Part shown: piece after piece, positions 42,131-50,446 of the stretch
Layout: each line of letters begins with the position of its first letter
Numbering within the stretch: the stretch's first letter is position 1
Source of the DNA: Pedobacter sp. AK013
GTDB taxonomy: Bacteria > Bacteroidota > Bacteroidia > Sphingobacteriales > Sphingobacteriaceae
NCBI RefSeq assembly: GCF_014205835.1
Contig: NZ_JACHCQ010000039.1
Coordinates: forward strand, 1 to 54,540
Reading direction: 5' to 3'
Length of the DNA stretch: 54,540 nt
The notes under the pieces: generated by a model
What the model was told of the DNA's origin: nothing
The model's input: the letters and a program-made list of their open reading frames with translations, nothing else
The model's database searches: none
Program-made: the position numbers and the translations under genes

Positions 42131-42661
42131 ATGACAAAATTTGAATTCAATCATCTGGTTAATCATCACTCGGTATCGCTTAGATCTTATGCTTTAAATT
42201 TTACTAAAGACGCAGAAGACGCAAATGATTTGGTTCAAGATACCATGCTGAAAGCGATCACTTATTACAATAAGTTTAAAGAGGGTACGAATTTAAAAGG
42301 CTGGTTGTTTACCATCATGAAAAATACTTTCATTAACAACTATCGCCGACTGGTGAAAACGAATACTTTAATTACGCAGAGCGAGGATATTTCTTCTGCG
42401 AATCTTTCTTACAGTGCAACCAAAAATCAGGCAGAGAGTAAATTTGTGTTAGGCGATATTGATAAAGCATTATCTCAATTACCTGAAGAATATTATGTGC
42501 CGTTTATCCGCTATTTCGAAGGATACAAGTATCATGAAATTGCAGATATGTTAGCTATTCCGATTGGAACAGTAAAAACACGTATCCACGTAGCAAGAGG
42601 AATCCTTAAAAAATACTTAAAAACATATTCTAAAGAAATTGTAACGTCAGAAGTGATGTAA
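42131..42661 (+). CDS. ECF-type RNA polymerase sigma factor
   Basis: A 176-residue protein from the ATG at 42131 (the open frame begins 30 bp earlier). Sigma-2 is at about 10-75 with DANDLVQDTMLKAI and LKGWLFTIMKNTFINNYRR. Sigma-4 is at about 110-160 with LPEEYYVPFIRYFEGYKYHEIADML and GTVKTRIHVARGIL. No anti-sigma gene is adjacent. ECF factors of this type sit next to carotenoid genes in related bacteria; here it converges with crtI. A control link is a guess. Confidence 0.9.
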   Translation: MTKFEFNHLVNHHSVSLRSYALNFTKDAEDANDLVQDTMLKAITYYNKFKEGTNLKGWLFTIMKNTFINNYRRLVKTNTLITQSEDISSANLSYSATKNQAESKFVLGDIDKALSQLPEEYYVPFIRYFEGYKYHEIADMLAIPIGTVKTRIHVARGILKKYLKTYSKEIVTSEVM

Positions 42662-42700
42662 ACATGATTCTCAAATCCCGTTGAAGAACATTTTAACTTG

Positions 42701-42733
42701 AAAGCTCTGGTATTACCAGGGCTTTTATTTTTT
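42701..42733 (+). terminator. Terminator of the sigma-factor gene
   Basis: AAAGCTCTGG and CCAGGGCTTT (one G-T pair) with a 5-nt loop, then TATTTTTTT. Confidence 0.85.
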
Positions 42734-42842
42734 TAAATTTTATTTATAATTAGCATATCGATAATAGTTTCAGCTAATTTTAATAATAATGAATAGTATA
42801 GAACTTTGCTTTTAAGATGGTGAAGGTAGAAATATGGTAAAA

Positions 42843-42875
42843 GCAAAAGGCCTGAAAAAATCAGGCCTTATTTGC
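42843..42875. terminator. Bidirectional hairpin terminator before the end of crtI
   Basis: AAGGCCTGA and TCAGGCCTT with an AAAAA loop, extended by GCAAA/TTTGC. Between the convergent sigma-factor and crtI genes. Confidence 0.65.
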
Positions 42876-43035
42876 TTATCATATATTTGGTTAGTTGATT
42901 CTTATTTTTTCTTTCAACAATGTGCCTTCTCTCTTATTTCGAAACAAATACAAACCCCAAACGATTATGTGTTTTGAAGCTTTATTGCAGTATTTTTGTT
43001 TTGTGGTTATAAAGATAAGGGAAATTTTAAATTTG

Positions 43036-44517
43036 TCAAGCTTTTTTTAACTTTTTTTTTATTTCTTTTGCTACCACTTGCCCCGAGATGATTGCAGGTG
43101 GTACACCAGGCCCTGGAACGGTTAATTGTCCGGTGTATAAAAAATTTGTTACCTTACTTTTCATTTTAGGTTTTAAAAAAGCAGTTTGTTTCAGCGTGTT
43201 TGCTAAGCCATACGCATTTCCTTTAAAAGCGTGATAGTCTGTTACAAAATCATTCATGGCATAACTGCGCTTAAACAAAATGTGATCACCAATATCGTTT
43301 CCGGTTAAATCTTTGAACCTTTTAAGCAATAAATTAAAGTATTCTTCTCTTTTACTTTCGTTATCTGGTAAATCGGGAGCAACCGGAATTAAAAAGAAAA
43401 GATTTTCACAGCCTTCCGGTGCTACACTTTTATCTGTTATAGAAGGACAGCAGACATAAAATAGTGGTTTTGATGGCCATTGCGGATGGGTATAAATTTC
43501 TTTAGCATGCTGATCAAAATCTTCATCAAAGAATAAGTTATGGTGTAATAGATTGTTTAGCTTTTTATTTAACCCTACATAAAACAGTAGACAGGAAGGA
43601 GCCATGGTTCTTTTTTCCCAGTATTTTTCATTGTAATTGCGATAAGGTTTATCAAACAGATGTTGGTCGATATAATGATAATCTGCATTGCCCACTACAA
43701 AGTCGCTTTTAAAATTTCCATTTTTCGTAATGACGTACTCTGCCAGGTTATTTTTTACTTCAATTTTGGTTACTTCTGTGTCGAAAATAAATTTCACACC
43801 TTCGCTTTCAGCTAGGTGCTGCATAGCGGCCACAATTTTATGCATCCCGCCCATCGGGTACCAGGTGCCTAACACAAGGTCGGCGTAGTTCATCAAACTG
43901 TATAATGCAGGTGTATGCTGGGGAGTAGCACCTAAAAATAGGACCGGGAATTCCAAAAGTTTCCTTAACCGTTCATTTTTAAACAATTGGTGCACATGCT
44001 GCCGCATATTGCCCAGAAGTTGTAGTTTAATACCGCTAATGGCCAATCTCGGATCGAAATATTCCATTACGCTGTGTGAAGGTTTAAAAACATATTCGTT
44101 CATACCTACTTCGTACTTGTATTTGGCCTGTTCGAGAAAATGTTTTAGGTTTTTGCTACTTCCTGGTTCAAGTTTTTCAAATAAATCGTATAAGTCATCT
44201 AATGTTGCCGGGACATCAATAGTATCTTTTTTGCCAAAATAAATTCGGTAAGAAGGGTTTAACCTTTTCAGCGTGTAAAAATCAGAAGTAGTTTTACCAA
44301 ATAGGTTGTAATAATTTTCAAATACATCGGGCATCCAGTACCAACTTGGACCCATATCAAAAAGAAAGCAGTCTTTTTGCCAGCTCCGTGCCCTGCCACC
44401 GGCCATTTCGTTTTTTTCGATAACTGTAACATCACAGCCATCTTTAGCCAATAAGGCTGCAGCAGCCAAACCCGCAAAACCAGCACCTATAATGGTAACC
44501 GTAGTTTTTTTCTCCAT
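43036..44517 (-). CDS. crtI: Phytoene desaturase (CrtI family)
   Basis: A 493-residue protein. The FAD-binding motif VTIIGAGFAGLAAAALLA is at 7-24, with the following EKNEMAGGRARSW typical of CrtI. The C-terminal FAD-contact segment LYTGQLTVPGPGVPPAIISGQVVAKEI is complete. It desaturates phytoene stepwise toward lycopene at the membrane. In related genomes crtB commonly sits beside crtI; here the sequence upstream of crtI is a palindromic repeat array instead. A control region must lie within 44518-44573. Confidence 0.93.
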   Translation of the reverse strand: MEKKTTVTIIGAGFAGLAAAALLAKDGCDVTVIEKNEMAGGRARSWQKDCFLFDMGPSWYWMPDVFENYYNLFGKTTSDFYTLKRLNPSYRIYFGKKDTIDVPATLDDLYDLFEKLEPGSSKNLKHFLEQAKYKYEVGMNEYVFKPSHSVMEYFDPRLAISGIKLQLLGNMRQHVHQLFKNERLRKLLEFPVLFLGATPQHTPALYSLMNYADLVLGTWYPMGGMHKIVAAMQHLAESEGVKFIFDTEVTKIEVKNNLAEYVITKNGNFKSDFVVGNADYHYIDQHLFDKPYRNYNEKYWEKRTMAPSCLLFYVGLNKKLNNLLHHNLFFDEDFDQHAKEIYTHPQWPSKPLFYVCCPSITDKSVAPEGCENLFFLIPVAPDLPDNESKREEYFNLLLKRFKDLTGNDIGDHILFKRSYAMNDFVTDYHAFKGNAYGLANTLKQTAFLKPKMKSKVTNFLYTGQLTVPGPGVPPAIISGQVVAKEIKKKLKKA

Positions 44518-44573
44518 GGTGTAAATAAAGGAATTTTATTGCGTTTTGTTTTTGTTTTTTGCCATTCTGCGGT

Positions 44574-44841
44574 TGTCATTCTGAGCGCAGCGAAGGATCT
44601 TTCTTTTATTGGAAATGATCTTTGAGGACTTACTTTGATCAATAGCTTGGGGTCTGTATTTCTTCGTTTAGAGATCCTTCGCTGCGCTCAGGATGACAGT
44701 AAGGGCAAATGCTTTGTCATTCTGAACGGAGTGAAGAATCTTTCTTTTATTGGACATAATCTTTGAGGGCTTACTTTGATCAATAGCTTAAGTTCTGCAT
44801 TTCTTCGGCTAGAGATTCTTCGGTGTGCTCAGGATTGACAG
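44574..44841. repeat. Palindromic repeat array, units 1 and 2
   Basis: Two units, 44574-44698 and 44715-44841, spaced 141 bp. Unit 1 has 27-bp arms with 26 of 27 paired (starting TGTCATTCTGAGCGCAGCGA), around a spacer of about 71 bp that contains TTTGATCAATAGC. Unit 2 has the variant left arm TGTCATTCTGAACGGAGTGA and a degraded right arm. Confidence 0.85.
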
Positions 44842-44868
44842 CGTAAGATGAAAGACTACAGAAATGAT

Positions 44869-45171
44869 TTATTCTTCAATAATCCTATCATTAAGAAAAT
44901 CCCAGTTTTTATTCTCAAGTTCTATTAAGGCATTCTTTTTAATTCTTGTCCAACCCTTTATTTCTTTTTCCCGTTCAATAGCATGCTCAATGTCTTCAAA
45001 ACGCTCAAAATAAACCAGATAGTAGCAATTATATTTATAAGTAAAAGCAAATTTATTTTCTTTATTCTCTATATGCTGTCTAAGCCTTATTTCTAGATCG
45101 TTCGTTACTCCAGTATAAACCACAGTTTTGTTTTTATTGGTTAAAATGTAAACGAAATAATTATGATCCAT
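44869..45171 (-). CDS. Small GIY-YIG nuclease domain protein
   Basis: A 100-residue protein that is almost entirely one GIY-YIG domain. FVYILTNKNKTVVYTGVTNDL holds the two strands with the paired Tyr (Y8 and Y19) and Gly. The helix with the catalytic Arg is LEIRLRQH, and EREKEIKGW near 70 holds the conserved metal-binding Glu. GIY-YIG domains cut DNA or RNA; these short free-standing members are common and poorly understood. It lies within the repeat array, 27 bp from unit 2 and 43 bp from unit 3. The 373-bp stretch 44842-45214 lies exactly between two units. Confidence 0.9.
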   Translation of the reverse strand: MDHNYFVYILTNKNKTVVYTGVTNDLEIRLRQHIENKENKFAFTYKYNCYYLVYFERFEDIEHAIEREKEIKGWTRIKKNALIELENKNWDFLNDRIIEE

Positions 45172-45214
45172 TGTTAAAAATAAATGTTTTTTATGATTTT
45201 TAATTAAAGTGTAT

Positions 45215-45662
45215 TGTCATTCTGAACGGAGTGAAGAATCTTTCTTTTATTGGAAATGATCTTTGAGGGCTTACTTTGATCAATAGATTGGGTTCTGCAT
45301 TTCTTCGTTTAGAGATCTTTCGCTGCGCTCAGGATGACAGCCGAGAGGAGTACTTGTCATTCTGAACGGAGTGAAGAATCTTTCTTTTATTGGAAATAAC
45401 CTTTGAGGACTTACTTTGATCAATAGCATGGGTTCTGTATTTCTTCGTTTAGAGATCCTTCGCTGCGCTCAGGATGACAGCCGAGAGGAGTACTTGTCAT
45501 TCTGAACGGAGTGAAGAATCTTTCTTTTATTGGAAATGATCTTTGAGGGCTTACTTTGATCAATAGCTTGGGTTCTGCATTTCTTCGTTTGGAGATCTTT
45601 CGCTGCGCTCAGGATTGACAGCCAAGAGGAGTACTTGCCATTCTGAACGCAGTGAAGGACTT
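45215..45662. repeat. Palindromic repeat array, units 3-5 and a partial unit 6
   Basis: Units 45215-45340, 45355-45480 and 45495-45621 repeat with an exact 140-bp period and the linker CCGAGAGGAGTACT between them. A left arm only remains at about 45636-45662. The spacers are nearly identical, so these arose by recent tandem duplication. Confidence 0.85.
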
Positions 45663-45759
45663 TAAAGCATGTTTACCATCAAGGAGCTAAGAAAGTTAAG
45701 TGGAGTTATCTTAATATTAAAGAGTGAATATCAGTAAAGAGAACTTTTAATAGATTTCT

Positions 45760-45767
45760 TACATTTG
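45760..45767 (+). promoter_or_regulatory. Possible -7 box of the unknown-cyclase operon
   Basis: TACATTTG fits TAnnTTTG, 10 bp before the ATG at 45778. This would leave an almost leaderless transcript. No clear -33 element. Confidence 0.35.
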
Positions 45768-45777
45768 CCAACATCTC

Positions 45778-46308
45778 ATGATTAAACTACGCATTATATT
45801 TTTTTTGCTGTTCACAGCAAGCCATATTACTTACGCTCAATTATCTACCCAAGAAATTGCGATATTAAAAATTAATATGGTTAAGGCGGTAGAAAATTCG
45901 AAGCTAACCGACTCATTGTTTACTAAGCTGAACAAGCTGCCCAATAAAACAGCTTTGATAACTGGCTACACCGGAACGTTAGAAGCGCTTAAAGCCAAAC
46001 ACTCCTGGAATCCATATAATAAGATTAGGTATGTGAGCCGATCGCTTAAAACCATGCAAAAAGCCATTGATATGGATGAGGAGAATATGGAGATCCGTTT
46101 TATGCGGTTTTCTATTGAATTTTATACACCCTCTTTCCTTGGTTTTAGTAAAGATTTAGCGCAGGATAAAAAAGAAATCATTAAACATTATCAAAATGAA
46201 AATTTTGGTCTTGCCGATCGCGAATTGGTTAAAAACGTAGCTAAATTTATGATCGACAGTAAAAAATGCAGCCCTGCTGAAGTTAAAATTTTGACAAAAC
46301 ACCTTTAG
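45778..46308 (+). CDS. Secreted protein of unknown function, coupled to the lycopene cyclase
   Basis: A 176-residue protein with a signal peptide at about 1-20 (SHITYAQ). The rest is helical: LEALKAKHSWNPYNKIRYVSRSLKTMQKAIDMDEENMEIRFMRFSIE looks TPR-like, followed by LGFSKDLAQDKKEIIKHY. I do not recognise a named family. Its stop is 1 bp from the ATG of the cyclase gene, so the two are one operon and it may act in carotenoid handling in the envelope (inference). Confidence 0.75.
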   Translation: MIKLRIIFFLLFTASHITYAQLSTQEIAILKINMVKAVENSKLTDSLFTKLNKLPNKTALITGYTGTLEALKAKHSWNPYNKIRYVSRSLKTMQKAIDMDEENMEIRFMRFSIEFYTPSFLGFSKDLAQDKKEIIKHYQNENFGLADRELVKNVAKFMIDSKKCSPAEVKILTKHL

Positions 46309-46309
46309 A

Positions 46310-46999
46310 ATGAATTATACCTATCTACTTATTAACCTTGCTGTAATTTTTTTTCCGTTAGTTTTATCATTCGATAAAAAGGTTCGTTTTTTTAGCAAAT
46401 GGAAGTTTGTATTTCCTGCCATATTGCTTACGGGTGTTGTTTTTTTAATCTGGGATATCTTATTTACCAAACTCAATGTATGGTCTTTTAATTCCGATTA
46501 CCTGGTAGGAGTAAACCTTTTTGGGTTACCTTTAGAAGAGATTTTATTTTTTTTAACCGTTCCGTATGCCTGTGTATTTATTTACGAGTGTTTAAACGTC
46601 TATTTCCCAAAAAATAACCTGCAAAAATATAGCCTCGCATTAAGTAATCTGTTTTTGGGACTTTGTGGGGCTATATTGTTTTTTGGTTATAACAGGTGGT
46701 ACACGCTGATTAATTTTGGCTTTTTATTTATGGTACTGGCCTATGTAGAGTATGTAAATGTCGAGTTCAGATTTATGTATAAATTTTACAGGGCTTATCT
46801 GGTTTCGCTTATCCCTTTTTATATTGTTAATGGATTTTTAACATCTATTCCGGTTGTATTGTACAACGATAAGCAAAATCTGGGTTTTAGAGTAGGTACT
46901 ATCCCTTTCGAGGATCATTTTTATTTAATGGGACTGTTGTTGATGAATATTTATCTGTATGAAGTTTTTAAGAGCAGGAGCAAGAAAATCATGTCTTAA
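46310..46999 (+). CDS. Lycopene cyclase (fused CrtYc/CrtYd type)
   Basis: A 229-residue membrane protein with about seven TM segments in two related halves. The first half carries the lycopene-cyclase-domain signature LPLEEILFFLTVPYACVFIYE; the second has the corresponding IPFEDHFYLMGLLLMNIYLYE. In actinobacteria the halves are two proteins, and here they are fused. It cyclises lycopene ends to beta-ionone rings, producing the substrate for CrtZ. Confidence 0.9.
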   Translation: MNYTYLLINLAVIFFPLVLSFDKKVRFFSKWKFVFPAILLTGVVFLIWDILFTKLNVWSFNSDYLVGVNLFGLPLEEILFFLTVPYACVFIYECLNVYFPKNNLQKYSLALSNLFLGLCGAILFFGYNRWYTLINFGFLFMVLAYVEYVNVEFRFMYKFYRAYLVSLIPFYIVNGFLTSIPVVLYNDKQNLGFRVGTIPFEDHFYLMGLLLMNIYLYEVFKSRSKKIMS

Positions 47000-47002
47000 T
47001 GT

Positions 47003-47826
47003 GTCGTTTTTACTCGGAAATGAAAGTGCAGTGGTTCTTGGAGGGGGGGCGATAGCGTAAGTGCACCCCTGCAACCCCAAAAATGAAATGCTGTTTTCGC
47101 CGCCTAGTCCCGCTTGAAGTGTTACCTTGCCGCTACGAGTTACGAGGCAGCGAAGCGTAAAACGGGAGAAGCTGAGTGTTTTATACAGGCAAAGCGCTCC
47201 AGATGATATTAGTGTTTTTATAATGGGGAAATGAATGGCCTGGCTCTTGGAGGGGTTCGGTCCCGCCTTTCATTTCAAGTCCTCGCTGCACTGCAGGCTT
47301 TACATTGAATACGGGTTTAGGAACAAGGGTTTCTGCACCCCTGCAACCCCAAAAATGAAATACTGCTGTTGCCACCTAGCCCCGGTTGAAGCGGTACCCT
47401 GCAGCAACGAGGTACGAGGCGGCGAAGCGTATAAGCGAAAAACGGGAAGAAGCTGAGTGTTTTGTACAGGCAAAGCGCTCCAGATGATAATAGTGTTTTT
47501 ACAATGGGGAAATGAATGGCCTGGCTCTTGGAGGGGTTCGGTCCCGCCTTTCATTTCAAGTCCTCGCTGCACTGCAGGCTTTACATTGAATACGGGTTTA
47601 GGAACAAGGGTTTCTGCACCCCTGCAACCCCAAAAATGAAATACTGCTGTTGCCACCTAGCCCCGGTTGAAGCGGTACCCTGCAGCAACGAGGTACGAGG
47701 CGGCGAAGCGTATAAGCGAAAAACGGGAAGAAGCTGAGTGTTTTGTACAGGCAAAGCGCTCCAGATGATAATAGTGTTTTTACAATGGAGAAACGAATGG
47801 ACTGTGGTTCTTGGCGGTGAGAAGAA
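47003..47826 (+). repeat. 281-bp tandem repeat (units A-D)
   Basis: Units B (47211-47491) and C (47492-47772) are nearly identical over 281 bp; I see one difference (TATAATGGGG against TACAATGGGG). Unit A (about 47003-47210) lacks roughly 75 bp of the middle, and D (47773-47826) is a partial unit. The DNA is more GC-rich than its surroundings. Related copies lie at 31274-31640. Frames inside it repeat with the unit and are not genes. Confidence 0.9.
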
Positions 47827-47964
47827 CCGTATAGTTATGCTCAGGCAGTTCGCTCCAAAAAAAGCTCATTTATACCATATAAGACATTTTAGAAAACATA
47901 AGCTTATATATTCTTTATTTCTGGTTAAAAACCTTTTCTCTATATTCAACGCGAAATTGATGCG

Positions 47965-48198
47965 ATGAATTTACCCACTTATACCAAACAGCAGCTCGCT
48001 TTACGCAACGGACAGGATAAACCAGAGATCTGGGTGGCTTATAAAGGGCTGATTTACGACATGACCGATAGCAGGTTATGGCGAAATGGTAAACATTACG
48101 AGCACTGGGCCGGGCAGGACCTCACCGACGAATTGCCGGATGCACCACATACCGAGACTGTTTTTGAAAAGTTTACCCCGATTGCTATACTGAGTTAA
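47965..48198 (+). CDS. Small cytochrome b5-like haem/steroid-binding domain protein
   Basis: A 77-residue protein that is a whole minimal b5-type domain: YTKQQLALRNGQDKPEIWVAYKGLIYDMTDSRLW at the start and NGKHYEHWAGQDLTDELPDAPHTE after. The HPGG motif of classic cytochrome b5 is absent. Histidines H44 and H47 in KHYEH, and H62 in PHTE, are the possible ligands. It has no signal peptide and is presumed cytoplasmic. The stop overlaps the convergent AraC gene end by 4 bp. Confidence 0.82.
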   Translation: MNLPTYTKQQLALRNGQDKPEIWVAYKGLIYDMTDSRLWRNGKHYEHWAGQDLTDELPDAPHTETVFEKFTPIAILS

Positions 48199-49022
48199 AC
48201 CAGGTTCATTTTAGTAAGGGTTGATTGTTTTAGCTCCTTAAATTCTGACGGCCTTTTGCCCACCATTTTATAAAAAGTATTACTGAAAGAAGAAATGCTG
48301 TTATAGCCGACCTGGTAGGCCACTTCGCTAATGGTGGCATCGCTTTCCAATAACTTTTCCATCGCCTTAATCATTCTGGCCAGTTTCAGGTACTGGAAAA
48401 AAGAAGTATCTAAAGCCGATTGAAATAGCCTTGAGAGCGTACGCTCACTAAAGCCCATGGCTTTGCCCACGCTTTCTAAACTCATGCTATCGTTGCCTAA
48501 TCCATCTACAATATATCTTAATACCGGCCTTAAGCGCATGTTCTCAGTGGTAGGTAGCGCAATAGGTAGTGGATGTTCGCTCACCACAGGCAGAATGTTT
48601 TTAAGGGTATTTAAAAAATCGTACTCGTGTGTTTTTGGTACAATATTTCCGTTCCAGCGCTCAGAAAAAAGGAACATCTCTAGTAAGAGGTTGTTTACCG
48701 GGTAAATACCAATCTGTTTGTAAAATGGGTTTTCATCATCTGTCGTGGTATCAAAATAAATATTCCGTACAATGGCAGCATGGTAACGGTGCTGCAAATG
48801 GTGTTCAACCCCCGCGGGGATCCAAACATAATGCCGGGCTGGCAGAAAATAAGATTTCTCTTTGGTGTAAAGAAAAATAATGCCCCCCTCTACATAGGTA
48901 AGCTGCCCTTTTAAATGCTTATGGTCTTGAAATCGGTCTTCAAACCTGCTATGCCAAACATACATGGTTTCTGGTTTTTCGTCGATTGCAAATAAAAGGT
49001 CTTCGTTCTTAACTTTTATCAT
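48195..49022 (-). CDS. AraC family transcriptional regulator
   Basis: A 275-residue protein. The N-terminal cupin-like sensor is at about 1-120 (SYFLPARHYVWIPAGVEHHLQ). The C-terminal AraC DNA-binding domain is at about 170-265 with two helix-turn-helix units (SLESVGKAMGFSERTLSRLFQ; ATISEVAYQVGYNSISSFSNTFYKMVGKRPSEFK). It is divergent from the efflux operon starting at 49108, 85 bp apart, so it probably controls that operon. A palindrome ACAGATCTGT at 49069-49078 lies in the shared control region. Confidence 0.93.
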   Translation of the reverse strand: MIKVKNEDLLFAIDEKPETMYVWHSRFEDRFQDHKHLKGQLTYVEGGIIFLYTKEKSYFLPARHYVWIPAGVEHHLQHRYHAAIVRNIYFDTTTDDENPFYKQIGIYPVNNLLLEMFLFSERWNGNIVPKTHEYDFLNTLKNILPVVSEHPLPIALPTTENMRLRPVLRYIVDGLGNDSMSLESVGKAMGFSERTLSRLFQSALDTSFFQYLKLARMIKAMEKLLESDATISEVAYQVGYNSISSFSNTFYKMVGKRPSEFKELKQSTLTKMNLV

Positions 49023-49107
49023 TTGGCTGGTTTGAATAAATATATGTCAGTTTAGATAAAACAAAGTAACAGATCTGTAGCGAAATTTGCATCATTAATT
49101 AACAGAT

Positions 49108-50445
49108 ATGATTTTTTTAAAGCGTAAAAGGATGTTTTGGGTGTGCATGCCCTTTCTTTTATTATCAATTTTTGTACATGCACAAACTGTTCCGGATCAA
49201 AGCAATTTTACCATCAACCAGGTTTGGGCAATGGCTGATAGCAATAATAAAAGGATCCAGATGCAGGACCTTAATGTGCAGGCAGCAGATGCCCATGTAA
49301 AAGCGAGTGAAGCAGAACGGTTGCCCGAAGTTGCTGCTGAAGGGGTATACGCACATGTTTTGCCTTTGCCTATTTACGAAAATGGATTGTTTCATACCCC
49401 AGCTCAGTTTCCGGTTGCACCTACTTATTATAAAGCCAGTGCTGATGCTTATTTCAATATTTATAATGCCGGAAAAACCAGTACTGAAATCAATGCTTCG
49501 AAAGTAGAAAGCGAATTGAGCAGGATACAAAAAGGACAGCACAAGCAGGAAATACATTATGTGGCGGCAGTTTATTTTTACGATGTATTTCGCAATATTT
49601 CGTACCGTGGCTTGTTGGAACAGGATATCCGCGACCGCGAAAAGCAACTGGCCGAAATTAACCAGCTGTATAAAAACGGTACGATATTAAAAAGCGATGT
49701 GCTAAGGGCCGAATTACGCCTGTCCAAACAACGTATGCTGCTTACCGAAATCGAAAACAGTATCAGAATAGCTAAACAGAAGCTGAATATTTTAATTGGC
49801 AGGGCAGATGATGCACCTTTAAATCCGCAGATTTTGGATCAGGAAACGGATGCGATAGCGTTAAAACAGGTTGATGAATATTTTAACGATGCCAAAACAT
49901 CTTCTTACAACATCCAGATTTCGGAAAAGGAACAGGCACTCGCGAAATTGAAACTTAAAAATGTAAAATCGAACGTGATGCCTTCTCTCGGTTTCTTCGG
50001 TGAATATGCATTTGCCTATCCGCAGATCCAGTTTTATCCTTATGCACTTTCGCTTTACAGTACAGGCATGGTGGGGTTAAAACTTAAAATCCCAATTTCT
50101 TCCTGGTATACCAATCAGCACAAAGTGAAAGAAGCAGAACTTAAAGTACATCAGCTGGAAGTAGAAGATGAAGATGTAAAAGATCATATCCGCCAGGAAG
50201 TGCAGGAAAATTATATCCGATATAAAGAATCGGTACAGCGCATCACATTGGCCGAAGAAAACATTAAACAGGCTACAGAAAGTTACCGGATTGTGCAGAA
50301 TACCTATTTCAATCAGCTGTCGCTTTTAACCGATCTGTTAGATGCCGAAACGCAATTATTGCAATCGAAATTCGAACTGACCACAGCAAGAGTGAATGCG
50401 AAAATACAATACTATCAATTACAAAAAGCCGTAGGAAACTTATAA
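49108..50445 (+). CDS. TolC family outer-membrane channel (efflux operon 2)
   Basis: A 445-residue protein with a signal peptide at about 1-25 (the ATG at codon 9 is an alternative start). It has the OEP domain repeats: SNFTINQVWAMADSNNKRIQMQDLNVQAAD early and LTDLLDAETQLLQSKFELTTARVNAKIQYYQLQKAVG at the end. It is the first gene of an operon with an EmrA-type adaptor 1 bp downstream and an MFS pump. Confidence 0.93.
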   Translation: MIFLKRKRMFWVCMPFLLLSIFVHAQTVPDQSNFTINQVWAMADSNNKRIQMQDLNVQAADAHVKASEAERLPEVAAEGVYAHVLPLPIYENGLFHTPAQFPVAPTYYKASADAYFNIYNAGKTSTEINASKVESELSRIQKGQHKQEIHYVAAVYFYDVFRNISYRGLLEQDIRDREKQLAEINQLYKNGTILKSDVLRAELRLSKQRMLLTEIENSIRIAKQKLNILIGRADDAPLNPQILDQETDAIALKQVDEYFNDAKTSSYNIQISEKEQALAKLKLKNVKSNVMPSLGFFGEYAFAYPQIQFYPYALSLYSTGMVGLKLKIPISSWYTNQHKVKEAELKVHQLEVEDEDVKDHIRQEVQENYIRYKESVQRITLAEENIKQATESYRIVQNTYFNQLSLLTDLLDAETQLLQSKFELTTARVNAKIQYYQLQKAVGNL

Positions 50446-50446
50446 A

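Noticed and set aside
45215..45662. Possible CRISPR array
   Set aside because: The period is 140 bp, the units are palindromic and about 126 bp long, and the linkers are identical. There are no variable spacers and no cas genes.
47235..47737. Repeated frames of 60-118 codons on both strands in the 281-bp repeat (for example 47235-47456 and 47516-47737)
   Set aside because: They recur with the repeat period, overlap on both strands and have no domain or signal. They follow from duplication of non-coding DNA.
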